A stretch of DNA of 64,000 nt from Polytrichum commune (GCA_950295325.1 OX485806.1:11224001-11288000), one strand, 5' to 3'; positions 1-12,972 are shown, numbered from the stretch's first letter. Notes: generated by a model not told the origin, from the letters alone. Numbers and translations: made by a program.

Positions 1-201
1 AGTGAACATAGCATGCATATGAATTACACACCACAAAGGAGAATCAATTTGAATGAATGTGACAATCCAAAGATGGTCAACGAGGCAAATGGGAGGTTTC
101 AAGATAAGGTTTACAAACCAAACACCCGTGTTATATTGTCTAAGTATGCACTAAGTCCGGTTATAATGACCGAAGGATATTTACACTAGTGGGTTGTCTA
201 A

Positions 202-658
202 GGGCTTGTTTACACTAATTGCCCGATGCTTATGGCCACCACTTTTCAAAATCTTTCATTTGTTGAAAAACGAGTGGCGGTCCCATTTTATTTTACACAA
301 GGTCGACCATATTAAATATGAATGAGAAAGTGACATGGAAATGACACAATTTCAAACATGTCCATAATTCAACCATGTTTGGTGGTCACCTGAATTATGC
401 GGCATGAAAACCCATATAGCGTGTCTCCAAGAAATGAAATTGACCATGTCCAGAATTATATTATTTTAATGAATCCATATTTTAAGTAACTATTGAATAT
501 TCATTGAAACATTGTGTCTTGGTTTAAGTCCACTTTACACTATGTTTCATGACCACAACTTCTAGAAAATGACGTGGTTTTTGGATTACTGACCATGACC
601 ACGAGAAATCCTACATCATTTTTTCTCACAGGGCTCGGTCATATGTGTAATATGGCCC
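202..658. mobile_element. Tourist-like MITE, family M1
   Basis: Terminal inverted repeats of the type GGGC..GTTTACAC are seen at both ends (left GGGCTTGTTTACACTA, right complement GGGCCATATTACACAT). TAA is duplicated at 199-201 and 659-661. There is no coding capacity. Related copies in this window lie at 9,496, 27,008, 38,205, 45,935 and 50,623. A 3-bp TWA target with GGGCC-type ends is what PIF/Harbinger (Tourist) elements show; a 2-bp TA target cannot be excluded because the sequence reads either way. Confidence 0.65.
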
Positions 659-872
659 TAAGGATTGACTCTATATATGATCATGAATGTCACACATGGA
701 AGACCTTGATGCGCTTGTTTATTCTTGTCTCGTAATTGAGATTTCAGTCATAGGACTTTCATTATCCAAACACCTTAAGTTATTCTTTGCCCCTTGCAAA
801 CTACATAAGTCCAAAATATGCAAGAACACTACACTAAATGTTGTATTTGGAGTCACATGGTATTTAATGTCA

Positions 873-1092
873 TGCCCCCTCCCCACCTAACTTTAGCTAA
901 ACCTAAAAGTTGGTTCTAAAAACACGGCATTCATACCATCAATATTATCTAGTGTTAAGCCTAGTTGGCAAATGATGTGGCATGCTTTAAAAGTGGAGGT
1001 TTTAAGCCTCAGCACCGACCCTCTCATCGGTACCCAAACATGAGGCAATAACGTAGGACTTTTAAAAGTGTTGACTCCCGCCCTTGTGATTT
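873..1092 (+). mobile_element. Truncated Tourist-like element, twin family
   Basis: The left end TGCCCCCTCCCCACC and the following ~200 bp match one arm of the paired elements at 28,690-29,739, including the stretch around AAAAGTGGAGGTTTTAAGCC. The match stops near the CCCGCCCTTGTGATT motif, so only about the first 40 percent of a unit is present. It is in the same orientation as the 28,690 unit. The short open frame that overlaps it is not a gene. Confidence 0.65.
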
Positions 1093-1748
1093 GGTACCAT
1101 CCTGGACAATTGCAATTTGAATGAAATCCATGCCAATTATTGAAACAAAGTATGGTATAATATGCATCCTAACATTCATGTGATGGAAATATTATCATGT
1201 TTGATTGAAGTTTGGATGAAAAACCACCTAGTAGTGACAATATTTGCAACATTTTAACTACATGCGCCCAATTTTTTTAACGTAGAATGACAAATAATGC
1301 TAGGTTACCATTTTTAGTGTTGGTGACACTTCACAAGCGGTTTGCAAATAATATTGAGCAAGACAAATAGAAGTCGTGACACTAAGTACAATATTTAGTG
1401 TAGTCTTTGCATTGTTTTGGGTGATACATTAGAAAAGTTGTAAAGTGAAGTAGACAAAACCACATGTCTCATCTCAAACCATGAGTTATGAGAATTAACA
1501 CAAACTCACCCAATTTATTTTTTTAGTGGTTGAATTACCATACACAAAGAATGGTGTTGGGCCCTTAAAAACCGGATTTCCAACTTATCTTACTAGGATG
1601 GGTGGACCAAACTAGGCTTTGCATAGGCCAATCCGGGATTTACGACAATGAGTCCCATGCGCATACCCCATATTATACCTAACATTCTCTCTATGTTTTC
1701 TAGATGGAAAAAGGAGTTTCGAATAGTTTCACCCAACTTTTGAAATAA

Positions 1749-1760
1749 GTATCAGAGCTA
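1749..1760 (+). other. Possible LTR-retrotransposon primer binding site remnant
   Basis: GTATCAGAGCTA resembles the plant consensus TGGTATCAGAGC, which pairs with the 3' end of initiator Met-tRNA. The first two bases differ. No LTR boundary ending in CA directly precedes it and no gag-pol remnant follows, so this may be chance. Confidence 0.25.
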
Positions 1761-1970
1761 ATGAGCCCCTAGTAGATCAAAACCACAATTTTGTCCCTCT
1801 TTGAGAGACTTTGCATATAACTCTAATAGAGTTATCTGCAAAGTCTCCCCTAAAAAATAGACCAAACTCCTAGGACTAGTTCCATTCTTTGAACCCGATA
1901 TAGAGACAATATTAACTAAAAATAATAATCCTCATGTTCTACAATAATCATCAATGTTTTCACTCTCTTG

Positions 1971-1995
1971 CCCCCCCCCCCCCCCCAAAAAAAAA
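1971..1995 (+). repeat. Homopolymer pair C16-A9
   Basis: Sixteen C followed directly by nine A. Such runs are prone to sequencing and assembly length error. Confidence 0.9.
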
Positions 1996-2535
1996 TCCCA
2001 ATAGGTGTTGTGAATTCACCCTAGTATGACAAGTTAGAAAATCATGTTTTGTTATCTATACTCCACATAACTTTGCTAAGACCCTCACTTTTGCTCCCAT
2101 TCTTACAGGGGGATGGGAAGTGAGAGTCTGGTATGACCATGTAGTCCTAGCCACTAAAACCATACAACTAGCTAGTTTAATAGACTCCGCTTACCTAACA
2201 ATTAGTGGCAAAGGTGCATGTGGACCCTGACAAATAGGCAATTGTCCCATGCGCTAGCATGTAACTATTTAAAAAAAAACAAAGTAGAATACCGGCATGC
2301 CAAATTGTTGCGTGGTGGGTGTTGGAAAGTTGGCAATTCACTATTACATAATGAAAGCATACTCATATTGAGTATTATTCATTTTATAAGAGTGGCCCAA
2401 AGTAGAAGGGCATTATGATCTCAAAATTCCCACCCCCCACGATGTAGCAACTTGTTGTTGAGTAAAGTTATGCAATAATTCATCATGTAAGCCTAAAGAA
2501 TACTTACAATAGGTGGCTTCATGGATACACTCTCA

Positions 2536-2925
2536 AGGCCAGTTCACATGGATTCCCAAGTCCTAAGTCCCAACTCACTCGAGGTTCAGCTGTGCGATCT
2601 CAACCGTTGAGAAGATGGAAGTTTGGGACTTACCACTTCGCACATGTCCGAAGTCCCGAGTCCCAAATATGACATGGACGCCTACATGACGACACTTTTT
2701 GGAGGTGAGGTTTAGGACTCATGTTGAGAATTGGGTCGAGCAGAAAACCAGACCCAACTCTCAACACAAGCACACACAACCTGCAACACATTTGTGCATA
2801 CGATGATCAAGATGCGACGTTAATTGACGACGATCGACCATACATTCATTCAATAGTTTCGCGAGGCCCGAAAGGTGGGAGTTGGTAACACGAGTGGGAC
2901 TTGGGACCCCATGTGGAACCGGCCC
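2536..2925. mobile_element. MITE with AGGCCAGTTC-type inverted ends
   Basis: The left end AGGCCAGTTCACATGG and right complement GGGCCGGTTCCACATGG are inverted repeats, and both continue into a PyCCCAAGTCC block. TCA flanks both sides (2,533-2,535 and 2,926-2,928), giving a possible 3-bp target duplication. Inside lies a perfect short hairpin (about 2,723-2,765, stem GTTGAGA...TCTCAAC around GGGTC/GACCC). There is no coding capacity. The superfamily is uncertain: Tourist-like by target length, although the ends also resemble some hAT elements. Confidence 0.6.
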
Positions 2926-2928
2926 TCA

Positions 2929-3507
2929 TTTATGTGGCCAAGTCACCGGGAGTTTGATCCGGAGACTTTACGGATACCTCGACATGAGTATTGAAGGCAG
3001 CCCTACCTTACCTACCAACTATTAAAACTCCACAGCCTCCTCTATGCTGCCTGCCTATATAAAACCACAAGTGGTGCTTTTTAATCAATATATTGGCGGC
3101 ACCTTGGAAGCTAGTCCACAGCATGAGCTCATTGGAATTTTTGTGATTTTCAGCAGGCTCGAGATTTGATCCTAGTTCCGTTCACACTGCGCATCTCTTC
3201 ACAGTTAGGGTTTGCCCTAGTTTCCTGGTGACCGAGAGAGAGATACATATATATATATATACGTGTGGTGGTGTGGAGTCCAGGCACGGGCCCTCCATAT
3301 CTCACACTAGTTCCAATGTCAACCTCCTAATAATAATCCCCCTGGGAAGCCTGCTTATTGACACCCAGCTCCCAGGTGATGGGTTGGCAAGCTTGGCCTT
3401 TGAGAACCCCCCAGAGTCCCATATATACATGGGTGCCACTTATTAAATAACTCCTCATGTGCGGGTCACACGCGGCCTTTGAATGCACTCATCTCGTATA
3501 ACATACA
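2929..3507. other. Unassigned DNA with AT microsatellite
   Basis: Contains an (AT)n tract at about 3,247-3,262 beside GAGAGAGA. A 72-codon open frame crosses the microsatellite and shows no protein-like character. Confidence 0.5.
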
Positions 3508-3515
3508 CGCACGGG

Positions 3516-4175
3516 CAGAGTTCGGGAAGTTTTTGAAGCCTTAATGGCTAATTGCCGGTAGTTGCTACGAAGGGTCGGATTTTTCCCAATTGACATCGGC
3601 AAGAGCCAGTCTTTTGTAAAATCAATCGGCCAATTGCCTATATTTTCATATTTTCATTGGCCAATATCCGATTAAATGGAATTCATATCGGCACTAATTG
3701 TTTTTTAAATGTATGAAAAGTTATTAGAAATCATTTCTTAGTACAAAATCTTGAATAAGTGAAAAGAAAGGCATGTTCAAAACTTTAAATTTGAAGAGTT
3801 AATATACTTGGCAGGAATTGAACCTAGCAATGCCTTCACCACTTGAAGGCCAAGGGTCCCCCAATTCTTCATACAAGCAATTGGATTTGGTCATGGAAAG
3901 GTTGCATAATTCAAAAAGTTTAAGGTTTAGGGTACTTCCTCAAGTGCATCATCAGATGCCCCAGACAAATAGCGCTCTGGATGCTTCCGGCTGAAATCCA
4001 GTAACTCACAAGAAGAATCGGCTACATTTCCGGGACATTTTTTGGTCCGTCGGCTAATTGCCGGAGGATTGAAATTACAATCGGATTGCCATCCGATGGT
4101 TGGAAATTTGGACCGGCCATGAGGGGAAATCCATCGGCTGATAATGAACTAGCCGTCGGTTTTCCCCGAACATAG
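3516..4175. mobile_element. Non-autonomous hAT-like element with 8-bp target duplication
   Basis: The sequence CGCACGGG occurs at 3,508-3,515 and again at 4,176-4,183, exactly bracketing imperfect inverted ends (left CAGAGTTCGGGAA, right complement CTATGTTCGGGGAA). An 8-bp duplication and ends starting with C are typical of hAT transposons. The interior is rich in repeated ATCGGC and AATTGCCGG words and has no transposase frame. The GC-rich duplication in AT-rich DNA makes coincidence unlikely, but the inverted ends are short. Confidence 0.6.
3810..3856 (-). mobile_element. tRNA-like pol III box pair, possible SINE head
   Basis: On the minus strand a box A-like TTGGCCTTCAAGTGG (3,839-3,853) is followed about 15 bp later by a box B-like GGTTCAATTCC (3,813-3,823). 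This order and sequence are what tRNA-derived SINE heads show. The distance is short, and no tail or target duplication was found. It lies inside the 3,516-4,175 element, so it would be a nested relic. Confidence 0.3.
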
Positions 4176-6286
4176 CGCACGGGTTTTCAAGGTGGTAGGC
4201 GAAGGCCAAGGTAAAAGACCGTTTGGTCTTCACTTGTGTCTAATATCAGGGGGCTTGGTTTCAACGGTCGGTCCTTCTTTTTGAACTCTGTAATGTCAAC
4301 CCTTGTAATGTCACTCACTCTCTAATATCCTGGAAACCCTAGGGAACGGATGTTCTTAGTTCGAATCTCACTCCTTATTGTCACATCTCTTTCCCTTGCG
4401 ACACGGGTTTTGCAATTACTGCAAACCACCGTAGAGGTCGACCCACACCCTTGCATTGCGATGTGTGTCAAATGTGTGGAGTGTCTTCTTCTTGTTCTTC
4501 TTCTTATGCCACTCGTTGAATCGTTGGTGCATGGATATGTCACATTGCTCGGGAAGGCCGAGTGGAAGGTTGACATGTGAAAATGGATCATGTGTTATGA
4601 TACCATACATTTCCCACGGTATCATTTGTTATAAACCCTAAACCCTGATCCTAAACCATGTCTTCTCCCTCTCACATGTGTTACACATCTCTCGGCGATT
4701 CAATCCACCGATGTGGGAAGCTCTTTAAGGAGTTTGAATATGTACAAGTGCGTGCATTACTCATTATGAAGTCACTGCTTGCTAATCTCAAATGCAAGCC
4801 CTATCCATCGTGCTTTCTACATATCCTTAGAAGTTGAGTTGTTTCGAATATGAGATCGAGCATCGTGGAATGGGTGTTGTTGTAGGACATTCCCATCAAT
4901 TGTTGATGAAGAAATAGAAGCAATATTTTCTGCGTTGGACGACAATGGTGACTTCAAGGTTCATTTTGTACACCGATTTTTTGTTTATTGTAAATATTGT
5001 CTTAGCAAATAGTGAAAAATTTCATCAAATTTTTGGGGTTTCATCCATGTCCGGAATTTGATGTGTTGGTTGTCTCCATATCAATAAGGAAGAATTTGTT
5101 GGCCTTTGCAACACCATCTATTTGAATTTGAAAGGGCAAACGAGGTGAATTGCATTCATGTCTACATTTGGATGACGTCCCTTATACTTTTTCTTTTTTT
5201 CATGTATGTTTCTTGAGATGAATTTCTAGTGAGCTCAAATGTGCATAATATTTGTCCTTTGTAATTGTTGGTCAATCTATGAAAAGAGTGGATTTTTTTT
5301 GCCCGAGGGTTAATGTGGTGCTAGATTCATAGGCTCATTATAGGGGGATCTATGAGTCCAAGTTTCGATGATTCTGCATATAGGGTTGTCAATGTCTAGA
5401 GAGGATTTTGAGCATTATCAATCAACATCCTAGTGTTTTCAAGACCAACCAGTTGCATGTTGACATCTTTCAAGTTTTCTTTACTAAATTGAGGAATATT
5501 TCATAAATTCCTACAAATGGATTAGATTGGTGTAAAGTCCTTCCCTTCTCTCTTAAATCATAACTACTACACCCTAAGCTTCTTGTTTTCAATGTCTAAA
5601 TTTTTAACAAACTTCAATATTGTCACATATTTTAATCTACACACGACATAAATTAGCAGCGCTAGCAAGTTCCTTTTTACCATCTAAACAAATATAGTTT
5701 TCTACTAAGATTGAAATCTTCAATGCGTTTTGCTTGAAGGCAAAAAAAAGAAGTAAGATTCAACTTTTTCAAAGAGGTTCACTTATGTGGCCATATACAC
5801 ACCAAGAGTCCACCGCACAACTATTGTCATCCAAAAATCAACAAGTTCGATTCTTCTTCATCATTATCTTCATAAAGCCCACATTGAATGCCCTAGTTCC
5901 CCAAATGCCTCCCTCCTACATCCAAAGCTTCCATAGCTTCACTTAATCCAAAATCAAGATCATCTAGTTGTCCACCCACCAGAGAATCTAACCAATTTTC
6001 AACGTCTTTAAAGTTTTGTAGACCCATGACCGTATCATTCTCTCCAACACCCTCTTCATAAGCTTCCTTATTTGCTTCATGTCGGGGTCTTGTACAAAGC
6101 GTTTCTCGACTTCTTGGACTTCCCGATCACACATAAACTTTGCAGATGTGTGTAGCTTTGGGAGATTGTCCATGTCCCATGTATGAAACCATCAATTTCA
6201 ATAATACAGTGTTGCACTTTGTGTCATTCCATAATGTCACATGCTACACTAATTCTCTATTATCACGGATCCATGTTAGCACTACA
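4176..6286. other. Unassigned DNA
   Basis: Open frames overlap on both strands at 4,322-4,641 (61-89 codons), but none resembles a known family, and overlapping frames on opposite strands argue against coding. A short telomere-like word run (CCCTAAACCCT) lies near 4,636. No tRNA, inverted-repeat element or promoter was recognised. Confidence 0.4.
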
Positions 6287-6342
6287 AAACTCCGTAATGT
6301 CACATGCACTTTGGTTGCCATAGATGTGATACTACGGAGTTT
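6287..6342. repeat. Short inverted repeat
   Basis: AAACTCCGTAATGTCACA and TGTGATACTACGGAGTTT form an almost perfect stem around a ~20-base loop. It may be a very small MITE remnant. Confidence 0.6.
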
Positions 6343-6344
6343 AG

Positions 6345-6480
6345 AGTGTATCGATATTGAAATACCGATCAAGTATTGGTATTTAGTAAGTGCGTCAAGG
6401 TAAGAGAATCTTTATACACCGAAACATTATTTGGGTGAATACCATTCTAAACTATATTGATAGTTGTTAAGGAAAGGTGC
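6345..6480 (+). repeat. Dispersed repeat D1, copy 1
   Basis: Shares the order TTGGTATTT...GAGAATCTTT...ATTCTAAACyATATTGATA with copies near 24,535-24,640, 59,125-59,305 and 63,395-63,560. A shorter tail copy lies near 7,785-7,850. The nature of the parent element is not visible. Confidence 0.55.
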
Positions 6481-9400
6481 AGTACTACAAACAGAGAATG
6501 AGTCATAAACGCAGATCGAAATGCTACACGTGCACCAAAGATTGTGCAAAAACAAGAGAGGCTTTGTATTGGTTGGTCGGCCACAACACAATAGTGTAAC
6601 TTACATGTGCTTCGAATTCACAAATTCAAAGTAACTTCGGCCCATAGAATGTCGTGGTATGTAACTTCTAAGAAATATGGTTAACAATAGTACTAATGTT
6701 CGCCCTCTTTAGTATGACACGTTTGGGAAACATAAAAAGAAAAAAGTTGTATTATCGAGGTGTTGTCTTCTCATTTATATGACAAATGGCATAGAGTTGT
6801 CGTATTATTGAGGGAATTTGAAAACATAAGTAATATGAGCTTAGAAATATGTATAACGATTTTAAGCAATATAGATGGTATGAAATAGTAACTTATAACT
6901 CCAAACAAATATAAATATTTTCAAGAATTCTTGGAATAAGAGTCCAAAGATCTTTGGTGTTGCCTACCCAAGTTAGCAACTGTCATTGTATCTAAGTCCC
7001 CTACTAACTTTCAGAAACTGAACATTTCATTAACTCCAAAATATAAAGAGTTCTCGAATAAGAAAACTAGACGACAATGATGCATGATGTTTAGCATCAC
7101 TAAGCTTTACTATAAGTGGAGCAACATCATCTACATCTACTAAATGTAGATCAATATATAGATCAAAGTCTTGTAACATCCACCAACTCATTAGTACTCA
7201 TCCACCAATTCACAACAACATACTAGGCAGGAGGCAACTCGAACCTTAACCACGTCCATTCTACATTGTTAACCCTTAAAGAACATATGCTTTCCCGATA
7301 CCACACCCAAAATATATTTTAAAATTCATTTTAAGCATGATTAACCAATTAATTTACATAGGCTCTATTCTAAAGAAGTATAGATCTTGCTAAGGTGCTC
7401 GATTTGGCATTCTAAAAACCCCATTTGGTGCAATGGAGTAGAAGTTTTGAACAAGATTCTCCCAAAATAATACCAAGCCCGTGGGGCAGCATTGTCCTTT
7501 AAGGGTTAACCCTTATTATCCGAATGATAAGTGAGGTTCCCAAGTAGTTCCCAAGTGAGAATGGACGTATTTTAGATGTACATACATAACATAGATGAAA
7601 GGAATTTTAGCATGAACTACCTATTTAATATGACAAAATGGAGATTCTAAATGTCGCATTATCGAGTGTTGTAGTCGTATAAAAGAGGGAGTTTTGAACT
7701 AAAAAGTATGGTCTCGCAAAAATGCGTCATAATATTGAGGGTGTCGTATAAACGAGTGTCGTATTGACGAGGGGAGACTGTAGGGTGGTTTTGCCTAAGT
7801 ATGAGGGCCCTTGTGTGGCATATAGACCTGAATAGTATAGAAATCAAAGATGTTTTCACATGCCCATATCCTATTGGTACCAAAAAAATAAAAATAAAAA
7901 TAAAAAAGGTGAAATTCTCATCATAGATACCCGAATTGTAGATCACAAGAAGATGGTTGGAGACTAACATTGGTATGTATCTTGCAGGGAACATACTTTG
8001 TTGAAGTGTTGATACATATGAGCAAACATTTTACATTCCACATATGTTGATGATGGACATGTCTACCCATTCGACAAAGGATCTCTCATGGTCTACTAGA
8101 AGGCAAATTTTTAGCTATCTTTTTTGTTTGACATATTTGATCAAACGCAACGGAACACAATAACACTAATCATTTTTGTTGTAGAACATTGTTTTTAAAT
8201 AGAGAAGACATGCTTCCATGTTGAGAGGGATGAGAGAGAGATCTGTAGGCTAATGTGAATGAGAGACGCTTCACCCTTGATCAAAGCTACAAACTTCATG
8301 AGAGGAACTAAGAAGAAGAAGAGCTATGGTCTCCGAAAGAGGGTGGAGTGAATAAAGTGTATGTTTGTAAAACATCCTTGGCTGTCCTAGAGGAGAATGA
8401 CTTTAAGAGTAGAACTATTTCACCCTTTGCAGGGAGTTGACACTATGTTTGTGACCGGTGGCCTTCGCAGTAACCAATATCCTTAAAATTTTAGTATAAC
8501 TTATTGGGTTATGATGGTAGTGAGTGGGTTGTGCCCAAAGTGGGTTATAAAGGTGATTTTTTGGAAGTGAGTGGGCACTGGGTTATTGGCTCCTTGTTGG
8601 TTGGGAGTGGGTGTTCATTCCTGGTATTTGGTCTCTATGCCCATGTGAGTAGATATAAGTTTGAAGTGACTTGGTCTTTCTATGTGTATACAGGCAGGTA
8701 ACGTGGTGTTTGACCAACATCCTATATTTGCATGAGCTAAATGTGATTTGTGCCACTGTTAGTCTTTTGGTTGTTTTCTTTGGTATGCTCTATGAGATTG
8801 TAAGTAGATTTAGTAACTTGGGTTGTATCGTTGTTCTTTACCTTTCAGCTTGGACTTGGAGATTGCTGGTGGTTTGTTGATTTTATATTATGCGTTTGTG
8901 GATTAGTATAGAGTGTGTGTATTGTATGGTATAATTGTGTTAATTTGTTTGAATGTGTTTTTGATTTTATGGTCGGGAATTTTAGTTGGAGTTCGAAGCA
9001 TTTCATTGATGGTATGTGTGCAATTGCTCTAGCGCCAAGTGAAGCTACTTTCCATCCTTATGTAGTGAGGCTATTTTGAATGTATGGCATTTTGTAGCTT
9101 TCATGGTGATGAATTCTTCGGAAAACTTGTTGTTGAAGTTTGCGAAGTCTATCAATTGTATGGTGAGTTATGGGGCGGAGGCTACTGGCTGAGGGGAGGA
9201 ACTTACATATTCAAGCTATTATCCTTAGTAAATATCGATTGATTTATTGCAACATAAATAACAAGTTACTCTTGGGCCCATAAAATCTCGAATGAGTGCT
9301 AAATAATCTTATCAACATGACACAAAAAAAAATAATGTTTTGAGTTTTTTAGAATACTTTTTACCATCATGCCAACATATTACATGACCAATTTTAGTAT

Positions 9401-9495
9401 ACAAATCACATAACCATTTTAGGTCTGTTGGGTATTTCCAAGATGCAAAATGTGTATATTGTCTAGCTCAAATGAACCCACTCGTAAACTCTTAA
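6481..9495. other. Unassigned AT-rich DNA
   Basis: Includes a D1 tail (about 7,785-7,850, GGTTTTGCCTAAGTATGAGG). Recurring words such as TGTCGTATTATTGAGG near 6,765 and 7,640-7,770 also recur near 19,780. A 111-codon minus-strand frame (7,659-7,994) overlaps these repeats and an A-rich tract, so it is not considered a gene. Confidence 0.4.
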
Positions 9496-10049
9496 GGGCC
9501 GTTTTACACACGTGACCAAGATCTGTGAGATAAAATGACGTAGAATTTATTGTGGACATGGTTAGGGGTCCGAAAACCATGACCAAGAGAAATTCACCTC
9601 ACTTTTTAAAAGCTTTAGTTACATGACATAGTGTAGAGCGACCATAAACTGGGATGCAACAATGTTTTTATTAAAAGTTGTAATAAGAAACATTGAACAT
9701 AAAAATCGACTACAAATTTACCTTACCAATATTATATATTCCTAATGAAACAAGATAATCAAAATAAATTATGTATGACATGATCACCTTCATTTCCCAA
9801 TGAGACAACCTCTTCAGGTTCTCTCATCACAAAACCCAGGTGACCACCAAACATTATCTATTTCTTGACATGTAGGAATCCATGTCACTTTCATGTCACT
9901 TTACTATTCATTTTTTTTGACATGCCCTACTATGGTCACTTTTTATTTTGAAGTCACCTTGTGTAAAACAATGTGGGACTACCACTTATTTCTCAACCAT
10001 TGAGAGATTTTAAAAAGCAGTGGTCTTGGTCACTAGTGTAAACATGGCC
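9496..10049. mobile_element. Tourist-like MITE, family M1
   Basis: The left end GGGCCGTTTTACACACGTG and right complement GGCCATGTTTACACTAGTG are inverted repeats that continue into GACCAAGA on both sides. TAA precedes the left end; the right flank is TTG, so the target duplication has decayed or was never perfect. The interior has arm-like segments (GACCATGACCAAGAG and its complement). It is closest in structure to the copy at 27,008. Confidence 0.7.
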
Positions 10050-12100
10050 TTGGCTCAAGTGAACCCACTTGAGAACCCCTAGGATGAAGGTGAAGAATGT
10101 TGGTTATTAATATTAGTGATTGAAACTAACATTTGGTGTAAGAGTTGCTTTCATTAATTCATGGAATAGTGTGCCAATCATATATGCCGTTTTGTCCCGA
10201 GGCATTTAGTGTGATCTCATTTATCTTGCTATGCGACAAATCAAGGGAGAGATAAGTGGGAGACAAACAAGTGGTTTACGGTTACCTAATTAAGCATCCC
10301 TTGTTGTGGTGCACCAACTTTAACTTGGTCTAAGATGGATGCTTTGAGCACTATTGTTCCTTATGTACATTGGAAAAGTTTCAAATACTTTATTTGGATT
10401 AGCATTTCTATTATGAGAACAACAATAATGCGATCATATGATTTAGAGCATATCTAACTTTTGTATGAATGTTCAAAGTCTAGGGGAAGGACTCTTCAAA
10501 CCATATATGAACTATGTGAGTGTAAGAAGGGGTAATATTTGAGGTAGTAGTGTACATAGTATACATAAAGGGGAGGTATTATTTTTCTCTAGTGTACACA
10601 TTTAAAATGGCTATTAAGAATTTTAAAGTAAAGGTAGGTGTAGAAAACGGGGTCCTAAGATTTAGAGGAAAATTTGACAATAGATATGTTAGTTTCATCC
10701 AATTCATGTTTTCTTCCATTGTTGTCATATGGTAATAGTCCTCGATGATTACCTTGTTCAATCTTGTTAGGTCTATATTTGGGCTCGAGGTTTTAACAAG
10801 CTAGAGGCTCTTGGAGTGCTCATGGGCTCTCATGAATTTTTCTTTCTTGGTTGTGGCTTAAGTTATTATGCTCTTGTCTTTGTATGTTTGATGTAATTGT
10901 CGAGTTACATGCTATGGATGAAAAAATGTTCAACGACATTCTCATTAAAAAAGTGAACATGAATTGTACATGTCATAAAGGCATATGTTACTTCATGATT
11001 TAAATTTTGTGTACGTAGTGGAGGCATTTATCACATTAAATTAAAAAGCTTCATATGGATACATGAGTCCATTTTCTACCATGTTGTTAGTACCTATACA
11101 TTTTTTTTTTGGTATAAGCTTCTCGTATATAGGGGTTTAATTCCATAGTGATTATGCATGTCATCTAGGTTTCCAATGACAAGCCCACCCCCCGACATTC
11201 AAAGTCACAAATTTTGTTTAACCTCTTGTAAGTTGGTTGCAAGGTAGAATTGCTTTTGTAATTGGTAGCACATAAAGGTAGGTGTGACAATATCAATTAT
11301 GCCCATCATAAAATCATGTGCACCCAAGTTGTGCTTGGGGGTGATTCCATTCACCGCAATCACTTGTCCTTAACCCTACAAGACACATTGATACCCTAAT
11401 CACACCAAACCGAAACTGCATTTTATGTAGGTGAATTAGTCTCCCACATCGATTTTCATGGTGGACCATCACCATCCAACCTATACGACAATTCCGAAGA
11501 TGGTCATAACACGTACTTTGACGTTCACATTTGGATGTGCGTTGGTCGCATGGGCCCCACCACAAAAACTTGTGGTTTGTCCACATGGCCTGGCTTTGTT
11601 GCCCTACAACTGTTTATAGCCGTTGCAGAGGTAAGGCAACCATGCGAACAACTACACATCACACCAAGAATGTTGAGCAAGCCAAGATGCTGATGTGATT
11701 GGGCCCCACATTTCCAAGTCATAACTATAAAAGACTTATTTTAAAATAAAATAAAAAATTGTTTGGAAGGAGGGACTTTGTTGCAACTAGTTTCTTCTTT
11801 GAACTATCCCCTAGATGTATTAATCCCCGCAAAATATCAATGTGAACTCTCAAATGATAGGATGCAACATGAAATATTAGGTAATATGCTTTACCCGTAT
11901 GCCGTTTATAGGTCGCCACCACACCACGGGCATATACCTACGCATAGGCCTAATGCTTGAACTGACCTCTAGAGAAAGAGGGAGAAAAACGACCTTGTCC
12001 ATATTTGCCCTATGCATTCCTAAAGCCACGACCAACTCTCGCTACTCATAATATTACTCAACTAATGAGTTGTGTCATGGACCCAACAATAGATTCACGA
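10050..12100. other. Unassigned DNA
   Basis: No recognisable gene or element ends. Open frames at 10,550-10,761 and 11,314-11,960 overlap on opposite strands and have no family resemblance. Confidence 0.4.
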
Positions 12101-12403
12101 ACAAGGAAACGGTAGAACCGTGAGGCTTTGTCCTTTTTTATGAAAGACTACAATTTTAGTTGTCCAATTTGCTCATGCCAGTCCATGGCTATTTATTATA
12201 CCCATAATCAAAGATTTATTGAATTTTGTGCACCTTCTTCTCAAACACATGTCAATGACTGAAGCTACTCATTTATCACTTGAAAATTTTAAAATAAATA
12301 ATTAATAACTGGCAAATTAACTATAGTTAACTAGATTTTTTTCAATACATTTTAGGGAGCAACTATAGTTAACTAGGTATATATAACTATAGTTAACATC
12401 CAC
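12101..12403 (+). repeat. Dispersed repeat M3 with AACTATAGTTAAC motifs
   Basis: A ~300-bp sequence running from a GGAAACGGTAGAACC end to repeated AACTATAGTTAACTAG palindromes. The same sequence, reversed, is at 45,118-45,397. The palindromic word also recurs many times inside the PIF-type element at 39,095. Probably a non-autonomous transposon whose ends were not resolved. Confidence 0.6.
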
Positions 12404-12972
12404 ATTAAATCAAATGGACCAAAAATAGCAAGAACAAGTAACATCCAAGTGCGAACGCAAAATAATGAGGAAATTTGCTCTTGAAACAAAGAAGTCATTG
12501 CATAGTCTATGTCCTACAAATAGAGCCAATAAAGACTCCGGATGTTGGAATCCCAATTGCTTCAAACCGACTTTGAAGTCATGATAATTGAACACAGCTC
12601 ATCAGCCAAGTAACATTATACTAAGATCCAATCAATCCCAAGGGGAGATTGTTAGCAAAATGGGCTTGTTTCATGTTTCATGTCTACAATGGGAACTCGT
12701 TCAATTACTGCAGAAGTCAACATACACCATGCACAAGGCTGCAATACTGTTACCTCACATTTAGATTGATCCAAAATCAAACATTGAAACCTTCCCATGT
12801 GGCACAAAGAGTAGACAACATTAACTTATTTTTCATTATTTTAAATGGTATACATTCCGTCGATTATCCACCCTCACCCTAATCCTAATGTGATTGTGAT
12901 TAGGGTGTGGGATGAATTTGAGCATGGTGCTACAACGATGCAAATTGATTACATTCTAGGATATTTCAATGA
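12404..12972. other. Unassigned DNA
   Basis: Short open frames on both strands (61 and 77 codons) without family resemblance. Ends in the left copy of the SINE target duplication. Confidence 0.4.

Larger units (their letters stand above)
1093..2532. other. Unassigned AT-rich DNA
   Basis: No gene is recognised. The stretch holds a short CACTA-like end (about 1,340-1,405, with subterminal GACACTAAGTACAATATTTAGTGTAG) related to the M2 MITEs, a homopolymer pair at 1,971-1,995, and a weak retrotransposon primer-binding-site lookalike at 1,749-1,760. Confidence 0.5.

Noticed and set aside
1555-1760. LTR of a miniature retrotransposon before the primer-binding-site lookalike
   Set aside because: A TGTTGGGCCC start and CCTAACA end can be picked out, but the end is ~60 bp away from the site and no second LTR was found.
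4633-4657. Telomere-like CCCTAAACCCT words
   Set aside because: Only one to two imperfect units; too short for an interstitial telomere tract. Similar single words occur near 24,330.
7200-7280. Possible tRNA gene or SINE box B on the minus strand (GGTTCGAGTTGCC)
   Set aside because: Box B has two mismatches to the consensus and no box A or cloverleaf could be paired around it.
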